Origin: Ovis canadensis
Lineage: Eukaryota; Chordata; Mammalia; Artiodactyla; Bovidae
DNA length: 64,000 nt
Assembly: GCF_042477335.2 (NCBI RefSeq)
Contig: NC_091247.1
Span: forward strand, 40,847,501 to 40,911,500
Direction: 5' to 3'
Shown here: piece after piece, positions 11,312 to 23,239 of the stretch
Layout of the letters: each line of letters starts with the position of its first letter
Position numbering within the stretch: the stretch's first letter is position 1
The notes under the pieces: model-generated
What the model was told of the DNA's origin: nothing
What the model saw: the letters and a program-made list of their open reading frames with translations, nothing else
The model's database searches: none
Position numbers and translations under genes: made by a program

Positions 11312-12082
11312 TTTTTTTTAGTTCTTCTTTTAAAAATTTATTTATTTTAATTGGAGTCTAATTACTTTACAGTATTGTAGTGGTTTTTGCAATACATTGA
11401 CATGAATCAGCCATGGGTTTACATGTGTTCCCCATACTGAATCTCCCTCCCACCTCCCTCCCCATCCCATCCCTCAGGGTCATCCCACTGCTCCAGCCCT
11501 GAGCACCCTGTCTCATGCATCGAACCTGGATTGGTGATCTGTTTCACATATGATAATATACATGTTTCAATGCAATGGCAACCCACTCCAGTACTCTTGC
11601 CTTGAAAATCCCATGGACGGAGGAGCTTGGTGCAGGCTACTGTCCATAGGGTCGCAAAGAGTCGGGCACGACTGAGCAACTTCACTTTCACTTTTCTCTG
11701 AAATCATCCCACCCTCGCCTTTTCCCACAGAGTCCAAAAGACTGTTCTATACATCTGTGTCTCTTTTGCTGTCTTGCGTATGGGGTCATTATTACCATCT
11801 TTCTAAATTCCCTATATATGCATTAGTATACTGTATTGGTGTTTTTCTTTCTGGCTTTCTTCACTCTGCATAATAAGCTCCAGTTTCATCCACCTCAATA
11901 GGACTGATTCAAATGTATTCTTTTTAATGGCTGAGTAATATTCCATTGTGTATATGTACCACAGCTTTCTTTTCCACTCGTCTGCCAATGGACATCTAGG
12001 TTGCTTCCATGTCCTGGCTATTATAAACAGCGCTGTGATAAATATTGGGGTACGCATGGCTCTTTCAATTTCGGTTTCCTTG
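11312..12082 (-). mobile_element. L1 LINE 3' end with nested Bov-A
   Basis: The + strand starts with a T-run (reverse poly(A)), then the bovine L1 3' UTR in reverse ('cattgacatgaatcagcc'), then the ORF2 C-terminus up to about 12082. A Bov-A copy interrupts it at 11572-11695. It is 5'-truncated to about 650 bp of L1. The poly(T) side abuts the hairpin at 11280-11311. No clear duplication was found. Confidence 0.88.
11572..11695 (+). mobile_element. Bov-A SINE monomer nested in L1
   Basis: It reads 'gcaatggcaacccactcc' to 'gggcacgactgagcaac' followed by 'ttcactttcactttt'. It replaces a few bases of the L1 UTR ('tttcaatgc' on one side, 'aaatcatccca' on the other). No clean duplication is visible. 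Confidence 0.88.
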
Positions 12083-12090
12083 GTGTCCAC
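11812..12090 (-). pseudogene. L1 ORF2 C-terminal fragment
   Basis: A 92-codon open frame encodes the conserved end of L1 ORF2 protein: 'TWKQPRCP', 'DEWKRKLWYIYTMEYYSAIK', 'WMKLE' and 'SQKEKHQYSI' in the expected order. This is downstream of the reverse transcriptase and cysteine-rich region. No endonuclease or RT domain is present, so it cannot support transposition. The frame ends where the L1 3' UTR begins. Confidence 0.9.
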
Positions 12091-12184
12091 ATGGGAATTT
12101 TTAAGGCCTTTACCAGGGGGAAATTCTGGTCTACCCGCCGGCCCCTCACCTAAGTTAGTAACTATCCATTTAGAATGAGCTGTA

Positions 12185-12392
12185 CGGGCTTCCCTGGTGG
12201 CGCATATGGTAAAGGATCTGCCTGCAATGCGGGAGACCTGGGTTCAGTCCCTAAGGAAGATCTCCTAGACTGAAGGGACTGGCAACCCTCTTCAGTATTG
12301 TTGCCTGGAGAATCCCATGGACAGAGGAGCCTGTGGGCTACAGTCCATGGGGTCCCAAAGAGTTGGACATGTCTGATTAACACTTTCACTAT
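12185..12392 (+). mobile_element. Bov-tA SINE
   Basis: It starts 'gggcttccctggtggcgcat', has a B-box-like 'gggttcagtccct', and ends 'gtctgattaacactttcact'. The duplication aatgagctgta (12174-12184) / aatgatctgta (12393-12403) differs at one base. Confidence 0.9.
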
Positions 12393-12403
12393 AATGATCT
12401 GTA

Positions 12404-13215
12404 TATCAATCTCTGATTCATACAATGGAGAAAACCCTTAAGAGGCTTTGTTTCCCTTTTGTACCTATGCTCTTGCTTTCACATCTAAAATTTTCTTTAT
12501 TGACTATGTGCTCACTTTAGCTTCTGTTCTGTACCTTCTCCATCCTTCAAAGGCAACACTTCAGTGCTGTGACCTCCATAAATGCTGCTGATGTTTGCCC
12601 GGTCACACCCAAATTCTTCCTGTGCATCAGGCTTCTAGTATAGAAACTCTTATCCCTTGGGGTATCATTATTTTTGGACATTGCTGTTCCCTCCCTAATG
12701 TCATATGCCTTTGTTTATTCATCTTTATTTGTCCTCCCTCTTGTTAGTTTTTTTCCCCCCCTCTCTGTCTCTTACATCCCCCCACTTCTCCCAAATAAAC
12801 AGCATCTAGCATTCCCCCCAGTCTTAGAAACTGAATTCCTTCTTAGGGTCATTGTCAAGGGCATATTTAAGGTCTTCTTCTTAAAATGTATGATATGGTA
12901 TATTTTTTCTTTTAAATTGATAATACATCTCCCTAAAGGCCCTTCAGTGGTCTGCCTGTAAAATAAAACCAACTGTTGTGCCAAAATCAACTTGCCTGAT
13001 GCCTTTTGAATCATCGAACAACAAACTATAGCCATGTTCACCACCAAACGGGAAAATCCAAGCCCCTGCCCTGCACACAACTCATTCAACGTGGGGTAAG
13101 GTTGGAATTTAAGTTCCACAAAGCAGGGGTTTTGAAGATGAATAATGAAAGAGATCCCTGAGATGATGCAGCTCTAAGACTGTCTAGAGAGGCCCTGAAG
13201 GAAAGCTGCTAAGGA
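12404..13215. other. Unique sequence, no gene recognised
   Basis: The C/T-rich block at 12740-12800 makes a 95-codon plus frame and a 115-codon minus frame overlap. Neither resembles a known protein. Confidence 0.45.
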
Positions 13216-13238
13216 CCATCATCTACCTAAGATGATGG
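13216..13238. repeat. Perfect inverted repeat, 9-bp arms
   Basis: ccatcatct (13216-13224) and agatgatgg (13230-13238) are exact reverse complements around accta. The next base begins a second perfect palindrome. Confidence 0.97.
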
Positions 13239-13262
13239 TTTGTGAGTTAATTAACTCACAAA
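13239..13262. repeat. Perfect 24-bp palindrome, no spacer
   Basis: The half-site tttgtgagttaa (13239-13250) is followed directly by its exact reverse complement ttaactcacaaa (13251-13262). It abuts the inverted repeat at 13216-13238. Confidence 0.98.
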
Positions 13263-13507
13263 GCTCATGCAATGGGAGAAGCTGCCTGTGGCCCTTCCTC
13301 TCAGTGATTAGAGAAAGTAAAGCTTGAGGAATGCTTCTGGAGGCTGAGTCAAGCATAATTCTTTCCCCCTAGAACTTTCGAGAAAGAGGAAGCAACCACA
13401 ATCCAGAGGTCTTTGGCTCTGTTCATGTACCCAACTCAGGAGCTGGGGAGCCAGCAGTGGCAGCTTGTGCCTGGTTATTAATTTTAGTCAGAGCAGATTC
13501 TCATTGT

Positions 13508-13726
13508 TTTGGGCTTACTGTGTGGTGCCAGCAGTAAAGAATCCTCCTGCCAATGAAGGAGATATAAGAGACGTGGTTCAAACCCTGGGTGGGGAAGATC
13601 CCCTGGAGGAGGGCACGACAACCCACTCCAATATGCTTGCCTAGAGAATCCCATGGACAGAGGAGACTTGAGGGCTACAGTCCATAGGGTCACAAAGAGA
13701 CATGACTGAAGTGACTTAGCATGCAC
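13508..13726 (+). mobile_element. Bov-tA SINE (variant with extended head)
   Basis: It starts 'ttgggcttactgtgtggtgc'. An extra segment near 'gagatataagagacgtggtt' precedes the degenerate B box, as in the copy at 31589. It ends 'tgaagtgacttagcatgcac'. Confidence 0.88.
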
Positions 13727-13782
13727 AGAGAGCTGAGGCAGAAATTGCAGGACCCAGTGGGGAATAAAGTTAGAATTCCCTA

Positions 13783-13960
13783 CCATTTACTGAGCACCTG
13801 TTATATGCCAGGACTATGTAAGCCCTTCTAAATAGAATCACTCTTCAGTAAAATGGATGCTATACTATCTATACCTGAGAGTTGTTTTAAGGATGAAGTG
13901 AGTTATTTCATACAACGTTTGTCACCTGATAGGCCCTCATAATGGCAGCAATTGCTTTGT
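13783..13960. repeat. Two MIR pieces, opposite strands
   Basis: 13783-13830 is antisense MIR ('tttactgagcacctgttata', 'gccagg'). 13845-13960 reads as sense MIR ('gtaaaatggatgc', 'gagagttgttttaaggat', 'gaagtgagttattt', 'cacctgataggccctca'). Confidence 0.55.
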
Positions 13961-14109
13961 CTTTGTTTCATCTTTACAAAAAGTCAGCGAAATAATTGGC
14001 ATCTAGCCTAGGATGCCGCAGGTCTCCTCAACCTGAAATCTGCAAGGTCTCATGCACAAAGAATAATAATAATGCTACCAAATTAATAATGTATTACAAT
14101 TAACATAAT

Positions 14110-14260
14110 GCATTCAAATATATTATTTCCTTTAATATTCAGATCTTACTTTTGGAGTAAAAATTAGTTTCTTTATTTTAGAGATAACTATTTGAGATGG
14201 AGAGTCCTTCAAGGACTTCTTCAAGGTCACATGGTTAAGACAGACCTCAAACACATCAAA
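14110..14260 (-). repeat. Possible MIR relic
   Basis: 'ttattttagagataac' and 'ttcaaggtcacatggtta' fit antisense MIR weakly. Confidence 0.3.
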
Positions 14261-14529
14261 ACTCATTGGTGGAAAAGACAGGGTCCTGAAGCTTATCACT
14301 GTAATGACAACAAATTGGCCTTCTACCCCCAATTCAAAATATCTTTTCCCTCACTTGACATGGCCCTGCAATCCTTCCTTCTAAGCCTACCCATTCAAAA
14401 TAACTCATTGAGTTTCCAAAAGGTCCTTGAAAACTGTGCAAACACTTTTCCTGAGCTTGGAGGCATAATAAGTCAGTGATTCTCAAATTAGTGCATCAGC
14501 TAGGATATTTTCACACACCACATATATGT

Positions 14530-15003
14530 GACTGAATTAGGTCTCTGTGGCTGTAATAACAACCACAAACTTGGTGGTTAAAAAGAGCATAAATATATTG
14601 TCTCATAGTTATGGAGGCCAGGAATTAAAAATCAGTGTAACTATACTGAAACCAACATTTCCTCTGAGCCTGGAGAGGAGAATCTGTCTATATCTTTCCA
14701 GCTTCTGGTAGCTGCCAGCATTCCTGGGCTTGTGGCCCCATCTCCACCTCTGTGTTCACATGGCTTCTTCTCTTCTATGTCTCTGTGTGTCTATTTCAAA
14801 TCTTTGTTTCCCCTTTATAATGATGTACGTGACTGCATTTAGGCCCACCCAGGTAACCCAGGAAAAATTCCTTGTCTCAAGATCCTTAATCACATCTTCT
14901 GCTATACACATTGATATTCATTCTTTTGGCAGTAAGGCAATATTCACGGTTCTGAGAATTAGGAAGTGAATATATCTTTGAGGGCCACCAATTTAGTCCA
15001 GTA
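14530..15003 (-). repeat. MLT1-type LTR (ERVL-MaLR)
   Basis: The + strand reads the reverse complement of an MLT1 LTR. Landmarks in order are 'ggctgtaataacaaccacaa' (3' end), 'atggaggccagga', 'attcctgggcttgtggcccc', 'taggcccacccaggtaaccc' and 'gagaattaggaagtg'. This is an old solo-type LTR with no internal region. Confidence 0.75.
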
Positions 15004-15005
15004 TA

Positions 15006-15474
15006 GTAACTTAAAGGAATGCTTCACTTGTGAAAGAGAATGATGATGGGACCCAAAGCCTGTGACATTGGCCAAGGCACCTAGGTCTCCAGTCTGAGGC
15101 TGGATCCTCAATTCAAATGACCCTGCTGAGTTTCTGGCAGCTAAGGAGTAAGAGCTAAATATAGATTGTAAGTTCTTTCTCCTTGATTGTGTCCACCTGC
15201 CAACCTTCTTCTTCCTCTTCTTCCAAAAGCCTCTTTCTACCCATTCTTTGAATTTCAAAACCATTTTATGTGGCTGTTTTATGTGATTTTCTTTATGGCA
15301 TATATGACTTTTTAGCTTGCATCACTGTAACTCACATATATTTTTCCTCTCCTCCTAATAGAGTTCCCTGAGGTTGAAGACGTCATTCACCAGGACCACC
15401 CTCCACCTTCTATCTTCACTCTTCCAAGTAGCAGTCAGTTCTCCACATAGCACAGATTGATCTCTACAAAATAA
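15006..15474. other. Unique sequence
   Basis: There is nothing recognisable; a pyrimidine-rich block lies near 15205-15225. Confidence 0.4.
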
Positions 15475-15870
15475 AAATCAGATCATGCTATTTCTTTACC
15501 AGAAAGGTTTTGATGACTTCCTGTCATACTCAGAATAAAAATCTAAACTCCTTACCATGACCAGCAAGAGCCCACGATAGCAGAAACCCTCTCTATACCT
15601 TTAATCAGCCGATGCCACCTTAAATGACTTTGCACCCAGGGTCCTGCCCTCTGTATTTGCTGCAGACCATGTGCCACACAACAACTCTCTGGGTTAGACA
15701 GACATGTTACCCAAAGGCCTCCTTCCCTGGGCTCACGCAGCCTGAGCCAAGTTACACACCTTCCCTGGTAGATAGAGCTCCAGCTGGAGCCAGTCCCCAG
15801 CAGAGCCTGGTCCTTGTCCCTAAACACCTCTTTGCAGCCCATGATGTCATTTCCTCATGTAAACTGATTC
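15475..15870 (+). repeat. L2 LINE relic, 3' part
   Basis: 'aaaaatcagatcatgctatt', 'gatgacttcctgtcatactc' and 'aactccttaccatgaccagc' match the sense L2 body ('...cttcccatcgcactcagaataaaatc...'). The remainder to about 15870 is more diverged. Confidence 0.65.
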
Positions 15871-15934
15871 CTTCCCCTGATTCTAAAGGTGGAATATTTA
15901 TAAGAAGAAAAGTTAAGCAATGCAGTAGAGTGAG

Positions 15935-16275
15935 AAAGAGGAAGTATGTAAGGATACTCATCACAGAGTTGTCTGTGACAGAGAAAAAATGCAAATGACC
16001 TAAATCGTTATCAGGAAAGAAATGCCTCAATTATGTTTAAGTGCATCTCCAGAAATCAAAGCACATGTTGAAGAATAAGACAGTGGTTGCTTAGGGTTGG
16101 GAAGGGGCTGCTAATGGTTGTGGGATTTTATTGAGTATGAGGAGGGTGATGAGAATGTTCAAAAACCAATTGCCATGATGGTTGCATAACTCTGCATACG
16201 TGAAAAATACTGAATTGTGTACTTTAAATGGAAGAATCGTATGAGAGGTGAATTAAATACCAATAATGCTGTTTA
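15935..16275 (+). repeat. L1M (old L1) 3' UTR
   Basis: 'agtggttgcttagggttggg', 'gatggttgcataactctgc' and 'ctgaattgtgtactttaaat' match the end of old mammalian L1 3' UTRs in sense. Confidence 0.7.
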
Positions 16276-16328
16276 AAATGCAATAGGGATATAGAAGACA
16301 ACAAAAACAGGTAACTGTGCTGCTACTT

Positions 16329-16854
16329 GGAAGAAAAGTTATGACCAAACCTAGATAGCATATTCAAAAGCAGAGACATTACTTTGCCAACTAAGGTCCA
16401 TCTAGTCAAGGCTATGGTTTTTCCAGTGGTCATGTATGGATGTGAGAGTTGGACTGTGAAGAAGGCTGAGCGCTGAAGAATTGATGCTTTTGAACTGTGG
16501 TGTTGGAGAAGACTCTTGAGAGTCCCTTGGACTGCAAGGAGATCCAACCAGTCCATTCTGAAGGAGATCAGCCCTGGGATTTCTTTGGAAGGAATGATGC
16601 TAAAGCTGAAACTCCAGTACTTTGGCCACCTCATGCAAAGAGTTAACTCATTGGAAAAGACTCTGATGCTGGGAGGGATTGGGGGCAGGAGGAGAAGGGG
16701 ACAACAGAGGATGAGATGGTTAGATGGCATCACCGACTCAATGGACGTGAGTCTGAGTGAACTCCGGGAGATGGTGATGGACAGGGAGGCCTGGCATGCT
16801 GCGATTCATGGGGTCTCAAAGAGTCGGACACGACTGAGTGACTGAACTGAACTG
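16329..16854 (+). mobile_element. BovB 3' end, about 530 bp (ART2A-size)
   Basis: It runs from 'ggaagaaaagttatgacc' through the ORF2 C-terminus to a terminal 'actgaactgaact' array. Flanking copies of aactgtgctgctactt (16313-16328 and 16855-16870) are identical over 16 bp; the edge is ambiguous because the terminal array ends in similar letters. The near-identical start to the copy at 59.1 kb is notable. Confidence 0.92.
16516..16845 (+). pseudogene. BovB ORF2 C-terminal fragment
   Basis: 110 codons remain open to the natural stop, with the landmarks '[19 protein letters not shown]', 'LQYFGHLM', '[11 protein letters not shown]' and 'KSRTRLSD'. Just upstream, at about 16474, a CGA-type Arg codon has become TGA, a CpG-decay change that cuts this frame from the rest of the C-terminal domain. 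No RT motif is included. Confidence 0.88.
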
Positions 16855-16870
16855 AACTGTGCTGCTACTT

Positions 16871-17576
16871 AATATTTTAAATAGAAGCATGTTAGAGAGA
16901 ACTTAAATATGTAATATATTTAAATTCAAATAATTATATTATATTGACAATACTAAAATATGTAATATATGATTGTTTCCAGTTGAAGAAAGCAAGATAT
17001 CCAATGAAACATACATTTTCAAATATATTATACATATATGTATATGTGCATGTGTGTGTGCAGACCCACACAAGCAGACTGAGAGAGAAAATACAGTGAC
17101 AATAAATACAGTTTATATCCACCTGCCCTGGATATAAACTCTGGACAGCTGTATTGGTGGAGAGGTTGAACGGTGATTTCGTTTTCACCCTAACCAATTA
17201 GGAATGATTTCAGCTACAAGTAGCTGAATATCCGAGAAAACAAAAACAAAGAGAGGTTAGTTTTTGTTTCATAACAGGGAAGGCTAGAGGTGGATGGCTG
17301 CTTGCTTTTTGATTTCAAGTCTTGATGCCATCAGGACTAGCACCTCTGCCTGATCTTGGCTCCCCTTCCGACTGTTCTGTAAGGGCTGCCTTGTCACTGG
17401 ACAACAAAGTCGAAGCTTTTTTAGATGTCTCTGGGTCCCAAAATATTGCCTTTTACCTTATCACTGGAATTGTGTCACATGGCCATTCATCATTACAAGG
17501 AATGCTGGGGAAGTATTCCTTTTCCAGTCTCGTAGAGGTAGGTACTTTCAGACAAGGGGGCTGGGAATAAATGCTG
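16871..17576. other. AT-rich unique sequence
   Basis: A (ta/tatg)-rich patch lies near 17025-17060. No gene or named repeat is seen. Confidence 0.4.
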
Positions 17577-17729
17577 GGGCTTCCCTGGTGGCTCAGATGG
17601 TAAAGAGTCTGTTGCAATGCAGGACTGATCCCTAGGTCAGGAAGATCCCCTGGCGGAGAATTCCATGGACAAAGGCGCCTGGGGTCGCAGAGTCTGACAT
17701 GACTGAATGACCAACACTTTTACTTTTTT
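17577..17729 (+). mobile_element. Bov-tA SINE, internally deleted
   Basis: It starts 'ggggcttccctggtggctca' and ends 'tctgacatgactgaatgacc'. Internal segments of the tRNA-like head and of the tail are missing, giving about 150 bp instead of about 210. Confidence 0.88.
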
Positions 17730-17799
17730 CACAGCAACCAGCAGTACGTACCCCAGGGATCTCCAAGTGTACCTCAGCTGTGTCCTTTGCACTTTTTCA

Positions 17800-18220
17800 A
17801 GAAACTTTCATTCCTTTTGTAGGTACAGAAGTAACAATGGTAAGCTAAATCTCACCACCCAAAGGTAGGCACTATTACCATTGTGATATCTATTCTCTCA
17901 AATTTCTCTCTTCTTCTATATATATATACACATACAAATATATGTGCATATATACATGTATGTGTGAATACGTATATGTATACAGATAAACGTAATTTTA
18001 TATGAATAGGATTATACACTATTTATTTTCTATCTGCTTTTTTAATCCCAAAATCATGGAAATTAATGTCAGTGGATATAAATGACAACATCCTTTAGCT
18101 GTTGCATTGTTATTTTATTACTTTTATTTAACCAATTTCCAATTAACAGACATTCGTGTTGTTTAAAAATTTTTGCTATTTTAAACAATATTGCGGCAAA
18201 CATCTCTGTCTTGGTGCTGT
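17800..18220 (-). repeat. L1M (L1ME-like) 3' end
   Basis: The antisense order fits an old L1: 'aggtaggcactattaccatt', a tata-rich patch, 'taggattatacactatttat', 'ttatttaaccaatttcc' and 'tttgctattttaaacaatat'. The tata-rich microsatellite at 17917-17989 lies inside. Confidence 0.7.
17917..17989. repeat. Degenerate (TATG/TA)n microsatellite
   Basis: Mixed tatata, catata and tatgtg units lie within the L1M relic. Confidence 0.8.
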
Positions 18221-21200
18221 AGTAGTAGTGTCCATCTCCTTTGAATATAGTGACATTATTATTTAAATTATAAAGAAATCTATAGATGATATGAGATGCT
18301 TAAAGTGATAGCAAATAAAATCAGAATTATCTTGTTTTTCTGTGAATATTTTTCCTCTTGTTCAAAATATTAATAACAAAGAACATGTAAGGAGGAATGT
18401 CTCACAATATTCAAAATAATCACAAAACTACTTCAAAAAAGACTCAAATATTTTCTTTACATAAGGGAAGAATTGAAACTGATTTAAAAAGAGATATTAA
18501 GAAAAGAAGCTCTTCTTCCCAGTATTCATTTCTCAAGTTAAAAAAAAAAGTTCATTTCATTAGTTGTTTTAAAATAAGGAACTTCTATATTATTTATACT
18601 GAAAAGGGAAGATCACATTAAGGTCTGACACAAATTGACAAAAGCCAGAGGATACAAACTGAACACCATCCCTCTATCCCAATCTCAAGCATTTTAAAGC
18701 CAAAATGGTTTTAACAGAACTGTGTTCCAATCAATCAAATTATGTCTTTAAAAAATAGAGTAGTGACTTTGTAGGAAAGTCAAATCATATCCAGCATTAC
18801 ATGTTTCCATTGCAGGGACTCAAAACATTTTTATGAACCCTCTAAAGGAGGATAATAGCAGAGAGCTCGCCAAATTCATGGCTGGAGAGAATAAGATTCT
18901 GGCAAATCTTACCCAGAGAACAATCCTGCAAAGGCAGATAAAAGGAAGGCATAAAACAACCTTGCAAATAACCTGCCCAGATATGTCTGCATCTCCCTGT
19001 CTGCAAATATTCTGGAAGCGGGTAGATGTAGGAGGAACTGGACAGCCTGTGAGGCATCTGTGCATACGCTTATACTAACTACCTCTAAGAGCAACACACA
19101 CCTTCTGTTCTCTGAGAGCAACCCAGTTTCTGAATGAGTCCTTCACATTCAAATTTACTCCTAACTGATGCTATTGTCCACTGACCAGTCTTTGCCAGTT
19201 GCCTTCTAAAGTCACAACATCTGCAAGGAATCTACTCAGATTGATCACAGTCTCCTCTTGAAAGCCTCACCACTTCCATGGCTTCCATCCTTCACCTCTA
19301 CCGACTCCACTCTCGTGCCCACTCCCATATCTGCGCCCAGAACTGAAGACCACAAAGTCTTCTCTGGGCTCCTGCCAACACGGCGGATTTAAAAATAGGG
19401 GAAGATCCCTCTTATCAGACATAAGACCTCTTGTTAATCAGTTAATCCAAAGCTAGTTCACGGAGGAAAGGATTTGAAGCGACCTTAAACATTTATTTTA
19501 ACACACATTCGCTTCTCTTCTGGTTGCTTTCTTCTGTCTGGATGCTCTTTGGAGTTCAACAACATCTTTCTTGTGTAACCCACAAGCCAGAATGCATTTC
19601 TGCAGTTTCCAGTTTGGAGTTTTTCTGAGAAAACTTCATGATACTTGCAAAACAATATGACTGCCAAAACCCTGTCCACATTTTTTACAGCTTTTTCTAG
19701 TCTTTTACAGTTGTTTTACCCACTCCAATTAAAATAGCCAACTTAAAGAAAAAAAAAAAAGTCACCTATATCAAGTCTTTCCAAAGCGCTTAGCTTAATT
19801 TTTCATGGCTATAGCCCTTTCTGTCTTCATATTTTGATTGTATAATATTATGTTACATGAGACAAATATATTAACAAGCATGAGTACATAAGCAAGTTTG
19901 GAAACAAACTACAGCTGCAGTTGGTTCTCTGTAAGCATTTAGTTTCATGGTGAGGAGCCATTAGCATTCATCCTGCAGAGGAATTGATGCAGTGAGTAGA
20001 GAGCAGTTGGCTACTCAGGTGGGTCTAATGGGGAAAAGTGGTTACACACTTTAGAGTTGAACCATTCTTGATAACTGGCAGAGAAACCCAGTACTTACCT
20101 GTTTGCCAGAAAGTTACTAAGTGACCATAGGCAGGGGTGATATTGAAAAATATCCGAGAACCATTGGCCAGGATAGCCTGGGCTCTGTCCAACTAGAACA
20201 AATGCCGATCATAAGCAACCTGTGAGGATATACTGTGTGTTCTAGCTGAATTTAGCTCTGATATTGGACAAGCTGATGGTTTAGGCCTTATTCACTTGCA
20301 AACGAGGGAGGTTGGTCAAGCAAAGGATACGAGAAAATTTCCTTCCAACTCGGAAATTCTTTATTGAGCTATATACAGCTCTAATTAATTTCCTCTCACG
20401 GGATTCATCAGTTCTCTGATTCAATTGTTTGTTCTTTCTTTGGAGAAGTGCCATCTCAGAATTGTCATTGAGATGCAGACTCTCGTGGCAATAATAGAAA
20501 GACAATAGCAAGGGAGGCATGCATGATAAGATATATAGTAAATACAAATGTACAGCATATATTATATATTGTATATCTGCTTCATTAAAAATCAGATTTA
20601 CTCACACGTATTCACATTCTCCGGCCTGATTCTCCACGGGTCTGTGTTCTTTATGTTTTGTTTTGCTTTTTAACCTGGGGAGGATGCTTATTTCGACGCC
20701 TTGCTTAGTTATACAGATTGAAGCATGTTTTCCACATGCAGCTCCTTGTTTGCCAACAAACCCAGCTGTTGGGGGGGGGGGGGGCGGGGGGCACTGAAGA
20801 TCACCCAATTATAGAAAACAATCTCGAATACCTTTTCATGTCTCCCTCTCCAATCCTAGAGGATCTTTTCCAACAACTGCAATTTTAAGAGCCTCCTTCA
20901 TTTGCAGGAAACTTTTACTCCTTTATTGTTATTTTGTTCTTTTCCTTTCCAAATCATCCTAAAAGAGTTTACCATAGAGCAGGTAGGGGGCTCTTTTCAA
21001 CTGCCTCTGCCTACAGACCAAAGGGAATCAAATCTGTCTGACCAGACTTTTATTTTGAACTCCCTCTAAAGGGAGACAGGACACAACAGATTCAAGCACT
21101 TGCTTGGAAAAAAAAAAAAAAAGGCTCTCCATACTATTTTACAGTGTTAGCCCAGGCTCCCGTAAGCCAAGTCCCAGCCCATAATAAATTTTATTGCAAT

Positions 21201-23239
21201 GTTATAAACTCCTGAAAAGAGGAACTTGGAATAAAGGTGCTGACACAGGCTGCCAGAGCTGCAGCCCTTCGTTCTGTGGCTTCTGTCCTGACATCAGCTC
21301 ACATCCAGGACAAAACCCCAAACACTCAATTACCAAAATAATGTTTTGCCCATCAGATACACTCTTTGATCTTTCTCTCAAATTCATTTTGATAAAAAGA
21401 AACAGAGGGTGTCATCAAATAAAAGGAGCAGTCTTGCAAACATGACATGACTTCGTGTGGATGCTGGTGTCTTAGAGCTCAACAAGTTATTCAAGCCAAA
21501 GTTTAAATTCTTCTTGCAAATAAAGAAGGCCTTTTTTGGGAGAGGGGGCAGTGGGAGGGGTGGGTGATTATTCATGTAAATGACAGCTTTATGTACTATA
21601 ATTAAGTCATGAATTGAAGGCACAATTACTTTATCATACATTACCAGGATCAAAGAAGGTCTCTTAAGAATCAGTTGTCAGCATATAGAGTCAATACAGA
21701 AATTAGACCAAATACAAATATGAACTGGAAAATTCTGTTTAAATAATGCCCTAGAGGTTAAAGAAACAATGAGTTGAAGTTGCAGAGTGAGAAAATTAAA
21801 ATGACACACTAGAGGTCACTGTTGCTACTTGAGCTGAAGTTAGATCTGTATAAAATACATATGACTATGCATGCAGACTTCTCAAATATGTTTATACATT
21901 TATACTTATAAATATATTTTGGTGGCCTGCATGCATATTTTAAAAACTCTAAAAAGATCAGCTATCTTCATTGAATGATTTTTTTTTTTAAATCCATCAT
22001 GATTTGTTCTATTTTCATCTGGGCGTATGTGAACAATTTGGATATCCGAAGATGGAATTTAAAAAGAAAGCTTAATTTTGAGGAATTCTTTCATAATCGT
22101 ATCAAATACTTTGACAAAAAAATCTTGCACCTATTTGGTGTAACATGGAATACACCTTTCAATTATTCCTTCACCTGGATCCAAAAGTAAAAGTGATTGA
22201 AAAATTCTGGTTGGTAGGCCCCTCCTTATGAGGAAAAAGTGATTCCATCTACTAGCACTTTGCAAAAATGTGAGATTATTAAATATGGACCATATATTTA
22301 GTTCCACTTTGAAACTAAGATAGAGTCTCTTAGGTATGGCAAGTCCATGAAAAATCCTGAAATAGGTTACAGGAATTGTTAGTAAAAAAGTTCCAATTCT
22401 ATATACATGAAAGGACATTTTTTTTTTTTAAAGGGAAACAACCAATGTCCCAGACAGGCCATTCATTAGTCTAACAGGAAGAACTCCCTATATGCAGTTC
22501 CTGAAGGAGACTCAGGATCTGTCTGTCTCCCACCAGGACTGCTGGCGCTTTAAAAGTCCATCTTATTGATAGAAGGAGCCTGTCCATCCCAGGCTTCTGA
22601 GTGCATTACAGAAAAGCTAAAAGTTGCATTGTCTATCTCAACATGAGTATCATGTCATTGCCTAGGAAGGAATTCAGTACTTTTCTTTTCAGAGTATTGG
22701 TCGTAGATAGCTGCTTTGGGAGCACAAGTGTCAGTCTGCAGGTGTGTGGTTTCAACTTGACTAGAGTTGAAACAGGATTTTCAGAAAGATGTCCATCCCA
22801 ACTCCTTTGCTTTCTGTTCTTTGCACATGAAACAGATCTCTTCTCCAGTTTGATAAAGCAAGGTCTACAAAAGGAAAGAAGGAGGAAGAGGGGAGAAAAC
22901 TGTGATGTCTCTTTCATCTGCTGAACCTGTATTTAGCTTTCAGTGGCATTATTTGCTTTGTCCATGAGACTCAGAGTCCTGGGAGTAATTAAAGTTCAAA
23001 GACCTGGGTAATAACTCCTCTGGAACTGGGTGTTTTCTGCAAGTTTCATGGGTGTGGGTGAAACAGATTTTGAATTTAATTTGAGAATTTTAATGGAGAC
23101 CTCCACATTTTTAATAGTGGTTTCCAAGTATCTTTTGTAAAACTAGTGGTTGCAGAGAAGGCTCTTCAGAGACTCAGAACCTCAGTGTGAATCAGAGGTA
23201 AGTGTCTCACCCAAGCAGTCATGCAGCTTGAAGGAAGGG
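18221..23239. other. 5 kb insertion-poor unique region
   Basis: No ruminant-specific SINE or LINE occurs. Several reading frames overlap at 18820-19121 on both strands, without motifs. Homopolymers include A15 at 21108-21122 and G14 at 20771-20784. Nothing supports an exon. A repeat-poor, AT-rich character is compatible with conserved noncoding sequence but does not prove it. Confidence 0.45.
20771..20791 (+). repeat. G-run, G-quadruplex-capable
   Basis: Fourteen G, one C, then six G. This could fold as G4 on the + strand and is likely unstable in length. Confidence 0.85.

Noticed and set aside
18820-19121. Open frames of 70-81 codons in several frames on both strands
   Set aside because: No protein motif, no splice or start context, and simultaneous openness in many frames points to few stop-like triplets by chance rather than an exon.
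21108-21122. Poly(A) tracts at 21108, 24604, 33763 and 35779 as further poly(A)-only insertions
   Set aside because: Their flanks do not form duplications, unlike the tract at 37534.
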